The notes under the pieces are model-generated. The model saw nothing but the letters and a program-made list of their open reading frames with translations. It was not told the DNA's origin and ran no database searches. Positions 1 through 8,046 of a stretch of 64,000 bases of DNA are shown in pieces. How positions within the stretch are numbered: position 1 is the stretch's first letter; every line of letters begins with the position of its first letter. This DNA is from Cytophagales bacterium Alg240-R148 (GTDB lineage: Bacteria > Bacteroidota > Bacteroidia > Cytophagales > Cyclobacteriaceae): positions 204,359 to 268,358 of the forward strand of contig LS999828.1 of the NCBI GenBank assembly GCA_900537185.1, read 5' to 3'. A program made the translations under genes and the position numbers.

Positions 1-909
1 CCGAGCCAGAAAATCTTGTTCGTCTACCTGACCATCCATACTTAAGTCGGTCAAGGTGAGTTCTGAAAGTATCAGGATTTTCTTTTTGTCAACATCTGGC
101 TCTTTCTTAAATATACCTCTGGCAGCAAGCAACATGTCTACATTTACCAAGGTGACTGGCCTAAACCGGCCCCTAAGCACCAGTACATTCTTTTTATACA
201 GGGCTTCAGATGGTTGCAATACCCGGCCGTCTGGTCCGAACATGGCAGCCTTAGTCAAGCCATTTTTCACGAGTTTCAAGCTCATTAGCCTGTTGTCCAC
301 ATGCTCAAAGTCTGGGCCCTCCAACCGGAACATATCAATTTCAAGGCGATCTCTATCTAAATTGTCCAACAAAGAGTTGAGAATCGTCTCCGGATCTTTG
401 ATGAACATACAGGCAAAAATCAAATTCACCCCAACCACCCCTAAAGTGGACTGCTGCAACAAATTGTCGTTGTCCAGCATCTTTACGTGTATAACACATT
501 CGTTGGCTGGTGACATTGGATTCAGCTGAAAACGCACCCCAATCCAACCATGTGGTTCATTGGTTTTTGAATAGTTAAGCGCTTCTACTGTGTTGGCAAA
601 TGAAAAAAACTTCGTGGTCTGTGCTCTTTCTGGTAACCGCTCTCCTAGCAACCCATACTCTTTATCGAGCATTTTAATCAGTCTGGGTTCGCAAACATAC
701 CGCTTAGAAGTACCGTAAATGGCATCTGAAAAAGACATATCGTATGCGGACATTGTTTTGGCCACAGTGCCCGAAGCACCGCCTGCTTTAAAAAATGTCG
801 CTGCAACTTCCTGCCCAGCTCCAATTTCTGCAAATGAACCATAAACATTCCGGTCCAAATTAATTTTTAAAGCTTTTTCTCTGGTGGTCAGTCTCCTGAA
901 CTCCTCCAT
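1..909 (-). CDS. Conserved cytoplasmic protein, 3' end beyond window
   Basis: The minus strand is open from an ATG at 909 to the window edge (303 codons, no stop), so the C-terminus is missing. The N-terminus begins MEEFRRLTTREKALKINLD and continues with the motifs GSFAEIGAGQEVAATFFKAG (about residues 24-43) and GASGTVAKTMSAYDMSFSDA (44-63). I recognise this as a widespread bacterial family of about 450-600 residues that automatic pipelines often label TonB-dependent receptor or nicotinate-nucleotide adenylyltransferase. Neither label fits: there is no signal peptide and no barrel. True function is unknown to me. A good Bacteroidota promoter lies just upstream at 936-964. Confidence is high for the gene and low for any role. 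Confidence 0.85.
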   Translation of the reverse strand, partial: MEEFRRLTTREKALKINLDRNVYGSFAEIGAGQEVAATFFKAGGASGTVAKTMSAYDMSFSDAIYGTSKRYVCEPRLIKMLDKEYGLLGERLPERAQTTKFFSFANTVEALNYSKTNEPHGWIGVRFQLNPMSPANECVIHVKMLDNDNLLQQSTLGVVGVNLIFACMFIKDPETILNSLLDNLDRDRLEIDMFRLEGPDFEHVDNRLMSLKLVKNGLTKAAMFGPDGRVLQPSEALYKKNVLVLRGRFRPVTLVNVDMLLAARGIFKKEPDVDKKKILILSELTLTDLSMDGQVDEQDFLAR

Positions 910-935
910 AGTTTTTAGGGGTTGAAATGATGTTT

Positions 936-964
936 CAAAGGTAGATATATTTTAATACCACCAA
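936..964 (-). promoter_or_regulatory. Bacteroidota-type promoter of the partial gene at 1-909
   Basis: On the minus strand TTTTG ends at 962, followed by 18 bp and then TACCTTTG (943 down to 936). This is an exact match to the Bacteroidota sigma-A pattern TTG-N18-20-TAnnTTTG. The ATG lies 26 bp downstream. Confidence 0.7.
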
Positions 965-1149
965 AATTATATTTAACCTATTTTTCAATTCTGACAAAGA
1001 TCACTTTTTTTAAAGGTTTTATTAAAATTCACAAATGCCACTTATATAATATTTGGATTTATAGCCGCCCAATTCCGAATATTCATTTGCATTCCTTTTT
1101 ATATAATAAATTTTATACATAATTTCAGCGTTTATAAATTTAAAAAACT

Positions 1150-2565
1150 ATGGCTAATAGAGGAGGTTTCTCCAATAAACTTGGATTCATTTTGGCTGCG
1201 GCAGGATCTGCCGTCGGCTTAGGCAATATTTGGAAATTCCCATTTGAAGTAGGAAACGGTGGCGGAGCTGCTTTTGTTTTCATGTACTTGGGTTTTTGTT
1301 TCTTATTGTGTTTCCCAGTTATGGTTACTGAAATAGCGATTGGTAGGAAAACCCAACTCAACCCGGTAGGTGCTTTTAAAGCATTAGGTTATAACAATTG
1401 GAAATTCATAGGATTGTTGGGCATTGCCAGTGGCGTGATCATCTTGTCTTTTTATAACGTAATAGCAGGTTGGGCCTTTGGTTACTTTTTTGAAATGGCC
1501 ACAGGTAATTTTGAAATCGGCAAAAATTTCGGCCCTTTTGTTGCCAACGTTACCAAAGTTGGTCTTTATGCCATCTTGTTTATGGTTCTAACAGCTTTTA
1601 TTGTTTCTAGAGGGGTATCAGGTGGTATTGAAAAAGCCGCTAGGCTTTTAATGCCTGCACTCATCATTATGATATTGTGTTTGGTTGGGTATTCCCTAAC
1701 ACTGCCCAACGCCATGACAGGGCTTAAATTCTATTTATTCCCTAACTTTAGTGCAATCAATGGTGCTACATTGGGTGGTGCCCTGCGGCAAGCTTTTTTC
1801 TCTCTTTCCCTAGGGATGGGGGCATTGATTACCTATGGTAGTTATGTCAGCAAAAAAGACAACATTGTTAGTTCTGCTGCATTTATAACTTTAACCGATG
1901 TAGGCATTGCATTTATAGCCGGTTTAATGATGTTTCCTTTGGTTTCGTATAGTACACAGGGTAATATGAGTGACATGGAAGGTGGTGCCGGTTTAATATT
2001 CGCTACTCTCCCAGGTGTCTTTGAAACATTAGGACCTCTTTTAGGTATTATTGTTGGCGCTTTTTTCTTTTTATTGCTTTCTTTTGCTGCTTTAACTTCG
2101 ACAGTTTCATTGTTGGAAGTTCCAGTTGCTTATGTTGTAGATGAATTCAAAATACGCAGGAGCAACGCCGTAATTTTAGTTGCCATAGTAGTCTTTTTAT
2201 TTGGACTCCCTTCGTTGTTAGGAAATGGCGCGGTTGACTTTTTCACCAATAACTTTGCTTTGCCATTTGGTTCAGACAGCAGTGCAACAGGATATTCTTC
2301 GGACTTTCTAAGTTTTGTTGCAAAAATTGCGGATACTTTGTTGTTGTTTGGTGGATTGGCCATTAGCATTTTTGCCGGGCATGTTTGGAAAAAACACAAT
2401 TTGGATGAAGAAATAAGCTTTGGTTTCGAAAATTATAAAACAAGTTTGGTAAGAAAACTAATCAACCTTGGCGTAACCATCATATGTCCTTTGGTACTTT
2501 TCTTATTGCTAGTAGTTGTTTTGTTAAGCAATTTTGCGGGGATAGACGTATTTACAATGTTCTAG
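1150..2565 (+). CDS. Sodium-dependent transporter, NSS (SNF) family
   Basis: A 471-residue polytopic membrane protein of the neurotransmitter:sodium symporter family (LeuT/MhsT type), which couples sodium entry to uptake of amino acids or related solutes. The family signature of unwound TM1, AVGLGNIWKFPF, is at residues 21-32, followed by GNGGGAAF. The remaining sequence forms about eleven hydrophobic segments, as in many bacterial members. There is no signal peptide and none is expected. It stands alone: the next gene is convergent and a bidirectional terminator follows at 2584. The substrate cannot be read from sequence alone; an amino acid is most likely. Confidence 0.93.
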   Translation: MANRGGFSNKLGFILAAAGSAVGLGNIWKFPFEVGNGGGAAFVFMYLGFCFLLCFPVMVTEIAIGRKTQLNPVGAFKALGYNNWKFIGLLGIASGVIILSFYNVIAGWAFGYFFEMATGNFEIGKNFGPFVANVTKVGLYAILFMVLTAFIVSRGVSGGIEKAARLLMPALIIMILCLVGYSLTLPNAMTGLKFYLFPNFSAINGATLGGALRQAFFSLSLGMGALITYGSYVSKKDNIVSSAAFITLTDVGIAFIAGLMMFPLVSYSTQGNMSDMEGGAGLIFATLPGVFETLGPLLGIIVGAFFFLLLSFAALTSTVSLLEVPVAYVVDEFKIRRSNAVILVAIVVFLFGLPSLLGNGAVDFFTNNFALPFGSDSSATGYSSDFLSFVAKIADTLLLFGGLAISIFAGHVWKKHNLDEEISFGFENYKTSLVRKLINLGVTIICPLVLFLLLVVVLLSNFAGIDVFTMF

Positions 2566-2583
2566 TTACAAAGGACCCTACAT

Positions 2584-2619
2584 AAAAAAAGCTCTGATTT
2601 TCCAATCAGAGCTTTTTTT
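2584..2619. terminator. Bidirectional intrinsic terminator
   Basis: The perfect inverted repeat AGCTCTGATT / AATCAGAGCT (2590-2599 and 2604-2613) is flanked by A-run and T-run. It sits between the convergent stop codons at 2565 and 2631, so it can serve both strands. Confidence 0.9.
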
Positions 2620-2630
2620 ATTTCAGTATA

Positions 2631-3062
2631 TTATTTTAAGAACTCTTTTCTTACTTTGTCTAGTGCTTTGTCCCAATCGTCTGGATGCGGCGGTGTCTTT
2701 TTTCCGAACATTTCCAACAGCCACGAAACCATCGCTTTTTTGTAACCAAATCGATCTACTACATTTTCACAGAAGGCTACTTCGTTGTCATCTACAACCC
2801 CATCGGCGTATACCATTTGGGCTATGTCATACAACTGTTTTAGTTTGTCTTCATCAGAATCTGGAACAAATAACTCGTGTTCTTTTTGTGAAATGATGAT
2901 TTGATTGATTTGTTTTTCTTTCAATCCATACTGTTCCCCTAAACGGTATAACAATTCTTGTTCATCTTCGTGCAAATGACCATCTGCTTTGGCCAAAGCC
3001 ACTAGATTTCTCATATGCTTCTTTTTATAGGACACAAACTGGTGTTCAAAAAAACCTATCAT
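2631..3062 (-). CDS. TerB-like protein (143 aa)
   Basis: A soluble helical protein with two acidic motifs of the TerB (tellurite resistance B-like) type, KADGHLHEDE at residues 25-34 and YADGVVDDNE at 85-94, in two similar halves. TerB-fold proteins bind divalent metal through such acidic residues and are often linked to membrane stress systems. The last 30 residues are basic and Trp-containing. It is second in a pair with the shorter paralogue at 3087-3443 (24 bp apart, same strand), so the two are probably co-transcribed. No other ter gene is nearby, so tellurite resistance should not be inferred. The exact role is unknown. Confidence 0.8.
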   Translation of the reverse strand: MIGFFEHQFVSYKKKHMRNLVALAKADGHLHEDEQELLYRLGEQYGLKEKQINQIIISQKEHELFVPDSDEDKLKQLYDIAQMVYADGVVDDNEVAFCENVVDRFGYKKAMVSWLLEMFGKKTPPHPDDWDKALDKVRKEFLK

Positions 3063-3086
3063 GGTATTACTTTATTTTAATTAAAA

Positions 3087-3443
3087 TTAATCTTCAAATA
3101 CATTTGCCATTTTTATTACTTGGTCGAGCTCGGCTTTGCCCATATCTAACTTTTCCGCTACATGGATTAACACCTCATATTCTTTTGCCTCTATTACCCC
3201 ATTGACCATCGTTATACATACAATGTCCGACAAATGTTCTTCCATATCTTCCTCATTTCCAGGGACTTCAAAATTTAGAGAGGCCGCTTGGTTGATAATG
3301 GTTTTAATATTTTCAGACTGCAGCCCCAATTCAGCGGCCCTTTCTAGCAAAAATTGTTTTTCCTTTTCATCCAATACTCCATCCGCTTGTGCTACTGCTA
3401 CCAAATTTCTGAAATGTCTTTCACTTACATTTCTTTTTTGCAT
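3087..3443 (-). CDS. TerB-like protein (118 aa), tandem paralogue
   Basis: A small soluble protein with the same two-half TerB-like plan as its neighbour: QADGVLDEKE at residues 19-28 and MVNGVIEAKE at 79-88. The second motif has Asn where Asp is usual, so its metal site may be weaker. It also shares the segment HFRNLVAVAQ with the HMRNLVALAK of the 143-aa protein, which supports recent duplication. It is the upstream gene of the pair. A third copy of this domain opens the ABC transporter at 8047. The function is not known. Confidence 0.78.
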   Translation of the reverse strand: MQKRNVSERHFRNLVAVAQADGVLDEKEKQFLLERAAELGLQSENIKTIINQAASLNFEVPGNEEDMEEHLSDIVCITMVNGVIEAKEYEVLIHVAEKLDMGKAELDQVIKMANVFED

Positions 3444-3658
3444 GTTATTGATTATTTAAAATGACACTTTAATTTAAGACAATACCTTATTTAAACAAAA
3501 GATTATATTTAAATATTGGCTACCAGACTCCAAAGCAGCTACCTAGTCACCTGCTTTTAACAAAAATTATCTTTTTTTTTGTTAAAAAATGTTTGAATTT
3601 TGAAATGCAAGTAGTCAATTAATTAGTTGCTTGTTTAAAATTAAAAACAAACTGCAAT

Positions 3659-4309
3659 ATGAAATTACGTTTTTTAATGATCTTTATATATGCCTCGCTC
3701 CTGCTTGGAGCTTGTGGTGGCCATCAGAGTGATGAACACGGGCATGAGCACGACGGAACACAGGAGGAAGGAGCAGAACATGCTCACGAAGAAGGAGACC
3801 ATGAGCACGAAGAAGGAGACCATGAACATGAAGAAGGAGACCATGAACATGAAGAAGGAGACCATGAACATGAAGAAGATGCGCACGAGCACGAATCGGG
3901 AGAACAGGAAGTTAGTTTGAACGAATCCAAAACACAGGCATTGCTGGATGCTTATTTCGCCCTGAAAGACGCTCTTGTTTCTACCAATTCTGAAGAAGCC
4001 CAAAGCAGCGCTGGAATCATGCTGGCATCCTTAAAAGAATCTGATGAAGCGGAGATTTGGACAGAAGTAGAAGTCATTTCCAATTCTACCGATGTGGAAG
4101 AACAAAGAACTCAATTCAAACTAGTTTCTGAAAAAGTATACAACTATGTAAAAGAATCTAAGAGTGGAGAAATCCAAATCTACAAACAATTTTGTCCGAT
4201 GGCCTTTGATAACACTGGTGCCTTCTGGTTGAGCAATTCCAAAGAAATATTAAACCCATATTTTGGTGATAAAATGCTTCATTGTGGTAGTGTTCAAGAA
4301 AAACTATAA
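3659..4309 (+). CDS. His/Glu-rich lipoprotein with DUF3347 domain
   Basis: A 216-residue exported lipoprotein: hydrophobic N-terminus with lipobox LLGAC (Cys19). Residues 20-85 are extremely rich in His and Glu, including four copies of a 7-residue HEHEEGD-type unit, a likely metal-chelating arm. Residues about 88-212 form a DUF3347-type domain ending in the typical pattern with QFCPMAFDNTGAFWLS, NPYFG and KMLHCG. DUF3347 occurs in periplasmic adaptors of CusB-type metal efflux and in stand-alone metal-related lipoproteins. Periplasmic binding of copper or zinc is therefore a reasonable inference; no efflux pump gene is beside it. The arm is encoded by a 21-bp DNA tandem repeat. Confidence 0.82.
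   Translation: MKLRFLMIFIYASLLLGACGGHQSDEHGHEHDGTQEEGAEHAHEEGDHEHEEGDHEHEEGDHEHEEGDHEHEEDAHEHESGEQEVSLNESKTQALLDAYFALKDALVSTNSEEAQSSAGIMLASLKESDEAEIWTEVEVISNSTDVEEQRTQFKLVSEKVYNYVKESKSGEIQIYKQFCPMAFDNTGAFWLSNSKEILNPYFGDKMLHCGSVQEKL
3788..3871 (+). repeat. 21-bp tandem repeat, four copies, in frame
   Basis: Four consecutive 21-bp units (3788, 3809, 3830, 3851), the last three identical and the first with two substitutions, encode the EEGDHEH repeat of the DUF3347 lipoprotein. Because 21 is a multiple of three, gain or loss of a unit would change arm length without a frameshift. Confidence 0.95.
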
Positions 4310-4312
4310 CAC

Positions 4313-4347
4313 TAAAAAGCCTTTCTAATAATTAGAAAGGCTTTTTT
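4313..4347. terminator. Bidirectional intrinsic terminator
   Basis: The stem AAGCCTTTCT / AGAAAGGCTT has a short AT loop, with A-run and T-run on the two sides, 4 bp after the lipoprotein stop and upstream of the convergent stop at 4396. Confidence 0.9.
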
Positions 4348-4395
4348 CATCCAATGTGTTAGGATCGTATTAACCCCCAACACAACCTACATCCA

Positions 4396-4842
4396 TTAGT
4401 ATCTGCGTCCTCTACCCTCTTTTAATTGCAACATCCGCCCTGCCTTCATTTGTTGTTCCGGAGTTAAAACAGATTTAGTTTCGAACAACATAAGCACTCT
4501 ATTTTTCATAATTTCCGACTCTAAAACTGCAATTTGCTCTACCACTTTATTCAATTCTTTTTCGTTCAGTTGGTCTTCCAATAACATTTTTTGCACTTCC
4601 AACTTTGCTCCCTTCACTTCCAATTGATGGAACATCTGTTTTTTCTGGTATTGGATGCGAATTTGCTCCAGTTCTTTTTCTTGCTGCTCGGTTAAATCGA
4701 GCAATTCAGCCATCTTGTGCTTGTGTTGCAACTGCATCTCTTTTCCGTGTTTCGGGCCCCCTCTTCTTTTCTGATCTTGTTCTTGTGCACTGCTGCTCCC
4801 TACCACTAGTATAAAAGCAAGCATTAACATTAAATTTTTCAT
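4396..4842 (-). CDS. Spy/CpxP-like periplasmic protein
   Basis: A 148-residue exported protein: signal peptide MKNLMLMLAFILVVGSSSAQ, then a long helical, highly charged region with two LTxxQ-type motifs, LTEQQ (50-54) and LTPEQ (126-130). That arrangement is the hallmark of the Spy/CpxP/ZraP family of periplasmic chaperones and metal sensors. The start at 4842 is chosen because it begins the signal peptide directly; an upstream ATG at 4866 would add eight charged residues. It neighbours the metal-binding lipoprotein convergently, and a similar family member is in the sigma operon at 50942. A role in envelope or metal stress is inferred. Confidence 0.82.
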   Translation of the reverse strand: MKNLMLMLAFILVVGSSSAQEQDQKRRGGPKHGKEMQLQHKHKMAELLDLTEQQEKELEQIRIQYQKKQMFHQLEVKGAKLEVQKMLLEDQLNEKELNKVVEQIAVLESEIMKNRVLMLFETKSVLTPEQQMKAGRMLQLKEGRGRRY

Positions 4843-5007
4843 ATCTATTTTTTTGTTTTCATCCAATCAAGGAAAAAAATTTATGACTTTAAAAAGAAAT
4901 CAACAGACCATTAAAAGCAATCTACCAACCCGCAACAAATGTAAACGAAAAGGAAATTTTGTAATTTAAACGGTTAGTTGAAGGTTCGTGGCTGTTCATT
5001 GAAAATA

Positions 5008-5038
5008 TTTTGCCTTTGATCAATTGCTGGTATCTTTA
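5008..5038 (+). promoter_or_regulatory. Probable promoter of the lytS/lytTR-type operon
   Basis: TTTTG ends at 5012, then 18 bp, then TATCTTTA (5031-5038), one mismatch from TAnnTTTG. A start point near 5042 would exclude the upstream ATG at 5010 and supports translation from 5058. Confidence 0.5.
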
Positions 5039-5057
5039 CAGCAACAACCACAGATAT

Positions 5058-6146
5058 ATGTTGCAAACAGAAAAAAACAAGACGCTCGCACTTACCCATG
5101 GCTTTATATGGCTGTTGTACCTCTGTTTTATGTGTAGTTTTTTCGTTATTGTTTCGCCCAAAAATGCGGTCATTAACATCCAGGCTATAATGCTTCGGTC
5201 CTCTGTATTTATAGCCTCCCAAATGCTACTTTTCTATACCAACCATTTATGGACAGGACCAAAATTCATGCTTACAAAAAAATACAAAAAATACATTGGG
5301 TACACTTTTGTTTTGACTCTGGCACTCACATTTCTTATTTTCATACTCTCCTCTCACAATCTGGACCGTCTTCTCAATGGAGATGAATTGAAACCCTTTA
5401 CCTCTGGCAGGGCTTTTCGAAAGGGCCCGGGCAACCGCCTTTTTGGAACAAGCCTGCGGTTGTTCTCTAACTTTGTTCTCAATTGTGTTCCTACTCTAAT
5501 TTCTTCCTTGATTCTACTCATTCGACAGAATAAAATTAAGGAAAATGAAACTGCTGCCCTGCTCAACAGCAACTTGCAACAAGAATTGAAGTATTTAAAA
5601 TCTCAGATCAACCCTCATTTCCTATTTAACTCCCTCAACAACGTTTATGCCTTGGCTTTGTCCAATTCAAAGGATACGGCCAATACCATCCTGCAACTCT
5701 CCTCACTCTTGCGGTACAATTTGTACGACAGCAAAGAATCATCTGTTCCAATAGAAAAAGAAGTGGAGTATTTGGAAAATTATATTGAATTTGAAAAACT
5801 AAAAGACGAGGACGTTGCAAATGTACAAACGCAATATGCTGGTTGTCAAAACTTCAAAGTACCTCCTTTGTTATTTTTACCTTTTGTGGAGAATAGTTTT
5901 AAATTTGCTCGTTTGGATTTGGAGCGGGAAGGATGGATTAAACTAAGCATAACAAAAAAAGAGCAATATGTAATAATGGACCTTCAAAACACGATCGGTT
6001 CCACCCAACCTTCACACAACGGGGGGCTAGGCATTAACAATTCCAAACGCAGGCTCTCCCTTCTTTACGACAATGATTTCGACTTGAAATACGGCAGTAA
6101 AGGTGGTATCTTTTCAGTTCAATTAAAAATTAGAGCATGGGACTAA
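5058..6146 (+). CDS. LytS-type sensor histidine kinase
   Basis: A 362-residue membrane histidine kinase of the His_kinase (LytS/YehU) class. The first about 150 residues hold several hydrophobic segments; then a coiled region leads to the phosphoacceptor motif INPHFLFNSLNN, the ATP-binding N-box PFVENSFKFA and the G-box GGLGINNSKRRL. No sensory domain other than the membrane part is visible, so the stimulus is unknown. The ATG at 5058 is preferred over 5010 because the best promoter lies between them and the extra N-terminus looks unnatural. The gene overlaps the response regulator by 10 bp, so the two are translationally coupled. Confidence 0.93.
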   Translation: MLQTEKNKTLALTHGFIWLLYLCFMCSFFVIVSPKNAVINIQAIMLRSSVFIASQMLLFYTNHLWTGPKFMLTKKYKKYIGYTFVLTLALTFLIFILSSHNLDRLLNGDELKPFTSGRAFRKGPGNRLFGTSLRLFSNFVLNCVPTLISSLILLIRQNKIKENETAALLNSNLQQELKYLKSQINPHFLFNSLNNVYALALSNSKDTANTILQLSSLLRYNLYDSKESSVPIEKEVEYLENYIEFEKLKDEDVANVQTQYAGCQNFKVPPLLFLPFVENSFKFARLDLEREGWIKLSITKKEQYVIMDLQNTIGSTQPSHNGGLGINNSKRRLSLLYDNDFDLKYGSKGGIFSVQLKIRAWD

Positions 6147-6823
6147 AGTGTTTAATTGTAGACGACGAACAGCTGGCTAGGCAAATTATAATTGAGTTTA
6201 TTAGTAAAATACCACAGCTGGAGGTAGCTGCTTCATGCAAAAATGCACTAGAAGCCAATATTGTTTTACAAAAGGAACCAATTGACCTCCTTTTTTTGGA
6301 CATCAACATGCCGGATTTAACTGGTTTGGACTTTTTACAAAGCTTAACCCATACGCCGCCCGTTATACTCACTACTGCCTATGAAGAGTATGCCTTAAAA
6401 AGCTATGAATACAATGTAGTGGACTATTTGCTTAAACCATTTTCATTTCATCGGTTTCTTAAAGCCATCAACAAATTACCCGTTTCTCAAAAGGGTTTTG
6501 GGGCAGCAACAGAACCCGTGGCTTCTTTAAACATAAAGGCCAACAACAAACTATACAGAATTAATAAATCAGATATCTTGTACATTGAAGGCCTAAAAGA
6601 ATACCTCTCTATCTTTACTGTAAAAGGAGAAAAGTTGGTTACTCTAGACTCTCTTAAAAAATATGAAGATTTATTGGGTCCTGATGGCTTTGCAAGGGTC
6701 CATAAATCTTATATTGTTGCACTGCAACACATACAATATTTGGAGGGGAATTTTTTACAGGTTAAAAACAAACAAATACCGATTGGAAAGTCCTATAAAG
6801 GAGCACTTTTGGCCCGCCTTTGA
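6137..6823 (+). CDS. LytTR response regulator
   Basis: A 228-residue two-component regulator. The receiver domain (about 1-120) has the acidic pair DD at 9-10, phosphoacceptor Asp55 in LFLDINMPD and the conserved Lys in YLLKPF. The C-terminal LytTR DNA-binding domain (about 130-228) carries the usual pattern with ILYIEGLKEYLSI and FARVHKSYIV. It is the partner of the overlapping kinase. In Bacteroidota such pairs often control nearby or envelope genes; the lipoprotein gene that follows 165 bp later is one candidate target, but no operator is evident. Confidence 0.95.
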   Translation: MGLKCLIVDDEQLARQIIIEFISKIPQLEVAASCKNALEANIVLQKEPIDLLFLDINMPDLTGLDFLQSLTHTPPVILTTAYEEYALKSYEYNVVDYLLKPFSFHRFLKAINKLPVSQKGFGAATEPVASLNIKANNKLYRINKSDILYIEGLKEYLSIFTVKGEKLVTLDSLKKYEDLLGPDGFARVHKSYIVALQHIQYLEGNFLQVKNKQIPIGKSYKGALLARL

Positions 6824-6997
6824 CTTTTTTAATTCTGATATTTTAAGGATAATACGTTATTTTCTATTTTATACTTTATATTGCAGAGCAAAGGCGAAAT
6901 TATTTGCCGTTGGATTTTATTATTTAGTAAAAATTAGATACTTTAACGTCCTAAATTTAAGCTGGACTACCTTGATCAAAACCAAAAAATGAGAACT

Positions 6998-7894
6998 ATG
7001 AAATTTAAAAAGTTTGGGACCATTGCCTTGAGTGCTATTTTTGCAACTTCCTTACTTTCATGTGGGTCGGGAGACAAAAAAGAGGCCGATTCTACTGAAG
7101 AGGAATTCACCAAAGCAGAACAAGAACAACTTATTGAAAAAGTAGAGGAAGTAGTTTACAACATCCCATCTCCTTCTGAAATCCCATTCTTATTGGAATC
7201 AACTGGAGCAGAGTTTAACAATGCTTTTGTAAGCGATATAAATAAATCTTCTTCATACGAAACTACCAATGACAAAGCTGCCTTAAACCTCGGTATATAC
7301 ACCACTGATATTGGTTATTTCGCATCCTATGAAAAAGCGCAAGATGCATTGAACTACCTAAACTCATCAAGGAACCTTGTGGATTATTTAGGTTTGACCA
7401 ACGCATTTGATTTAGATTTCATCAAAAGGTTTGAAGGTAACTTGGACAACAAAGATTCGTTGGCCTATGTGTTGAATGAAGCGGTTCAAAGAACAGATAA
7501 GTTTTTAAAAGAAGATAACAGAACCCACCATGCTGCCTATATTATTTCTGGTAGTTTCATAGAAGGTCTTTTTATCTCTACCCAATTAATTAAGACATAT
7601 CCAAAAGATGTATTGCCAGAAGATGCTAGAAACTTGGTGTTGACGCAATTGATAAGAGTGATATTGGAGCAAGAAAAAGCACTTACTGACTTGATCAAAT
7701 TATTGGAATCATTAGACAAAAATGATATTACAACCAATCTTTTGAGCCAATTAAATGAACTTAATGGGTTATACAGTGAGTTAAACATTGCAGAACAAAT
7801 AGAGAACAACAATGGCAATTTAGTGTTGACTGATGAGACACTTATTGGCATCACAGAAAAAGTGGAAATAATAAGAAACTCGATAACAGAGTAA
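6998..7894 (+). CDS. Conserved hypothetical lipoprotein
   Basis: A 298-residue exported lipoprotein with signal peptide and lipobox LLSC (Cys22 from this start; an ATG three codons upstream at 6989 is also possible). The mature part is acidic at first (DKKEADSTEEEF) and then largely helical, with no transmembrane segment. A conserved-looking block YNIPSPSEIPFLLESTGAEF follows the linker. I do not recognise a named domain; similar proteins seem to occur in Cytophagales. It is a single gene with a strong terminator directly after it. Location in the periplasm, anchored to a membrane, is the only firm statement. Confidence 0.75.
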   Translation: MKFKKFGTIALSAIFATSLLSCGSGDKKEADSTEEEFTKAEQEQLIEKVEEVVYNIPSPSEIPFLLESTGAEFNNAFVSDINKSSSYETTNDKAALNLGIYTTDIGYFASYEKAQDALNYLNSSRNLVDYLGLTNAFDLDFIKRFEGNLDNKDSLAYVLNEAVQRTDKFLKEDNRTHHAAYIISGSFIEGLFISTQLIKTYPKDVLPEDARNLVLTQLIRVILEQEKALTDLIKLLESLDKNDITTNLLSQLNELNGLYSELNIAEQIENNNGNLVLTDETLIGITEKVEIIRNSITE

Positions 7895-7906
7895 TCGAAT
7901 TAATTC

Positions 7907-7944
7907 AAAAAAAAGGTGGTCTATAACAGACCACCTTTTTTTTT
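7907..7944 (+). terminator. Intrinsic terminator
   Basis: AAGGTGGTCT / AGACCACCTT with a 5-nt loop and a long T-run, 13 bp after the lipoprotein stop. Confidence 0.92.
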
Positions 7945-8046
7945 GTGTTAACTTTTTTAGCATGCCTACTTTTTTAGCTGTCTCATTCCCGATTGACGTT
8001 TTTTTTCATTATTATTAAGTAATAATCACAACCAAAACTAACACCT

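Noticed and set aside
56..529. Plus-strand open frame of 157 codons at the left edge
   Set aside because: It is the antisense shadow of the conserved minus-strand gene at 1-909, whose motifs are clear.
2631..3443. Tellurite resistance operon
   Set aside because: Only TerB-like proteins are present; TerC, TerD and TerZ are absent, so no resistance claim is justified.
3690..3920. Plus-strand frame with MKKETMN repeats
   Set aside because: It is the +1 frame of the 21-bp repeat inside the DUF3347 lipoprotein gene; the repeats make any frame look periodic.
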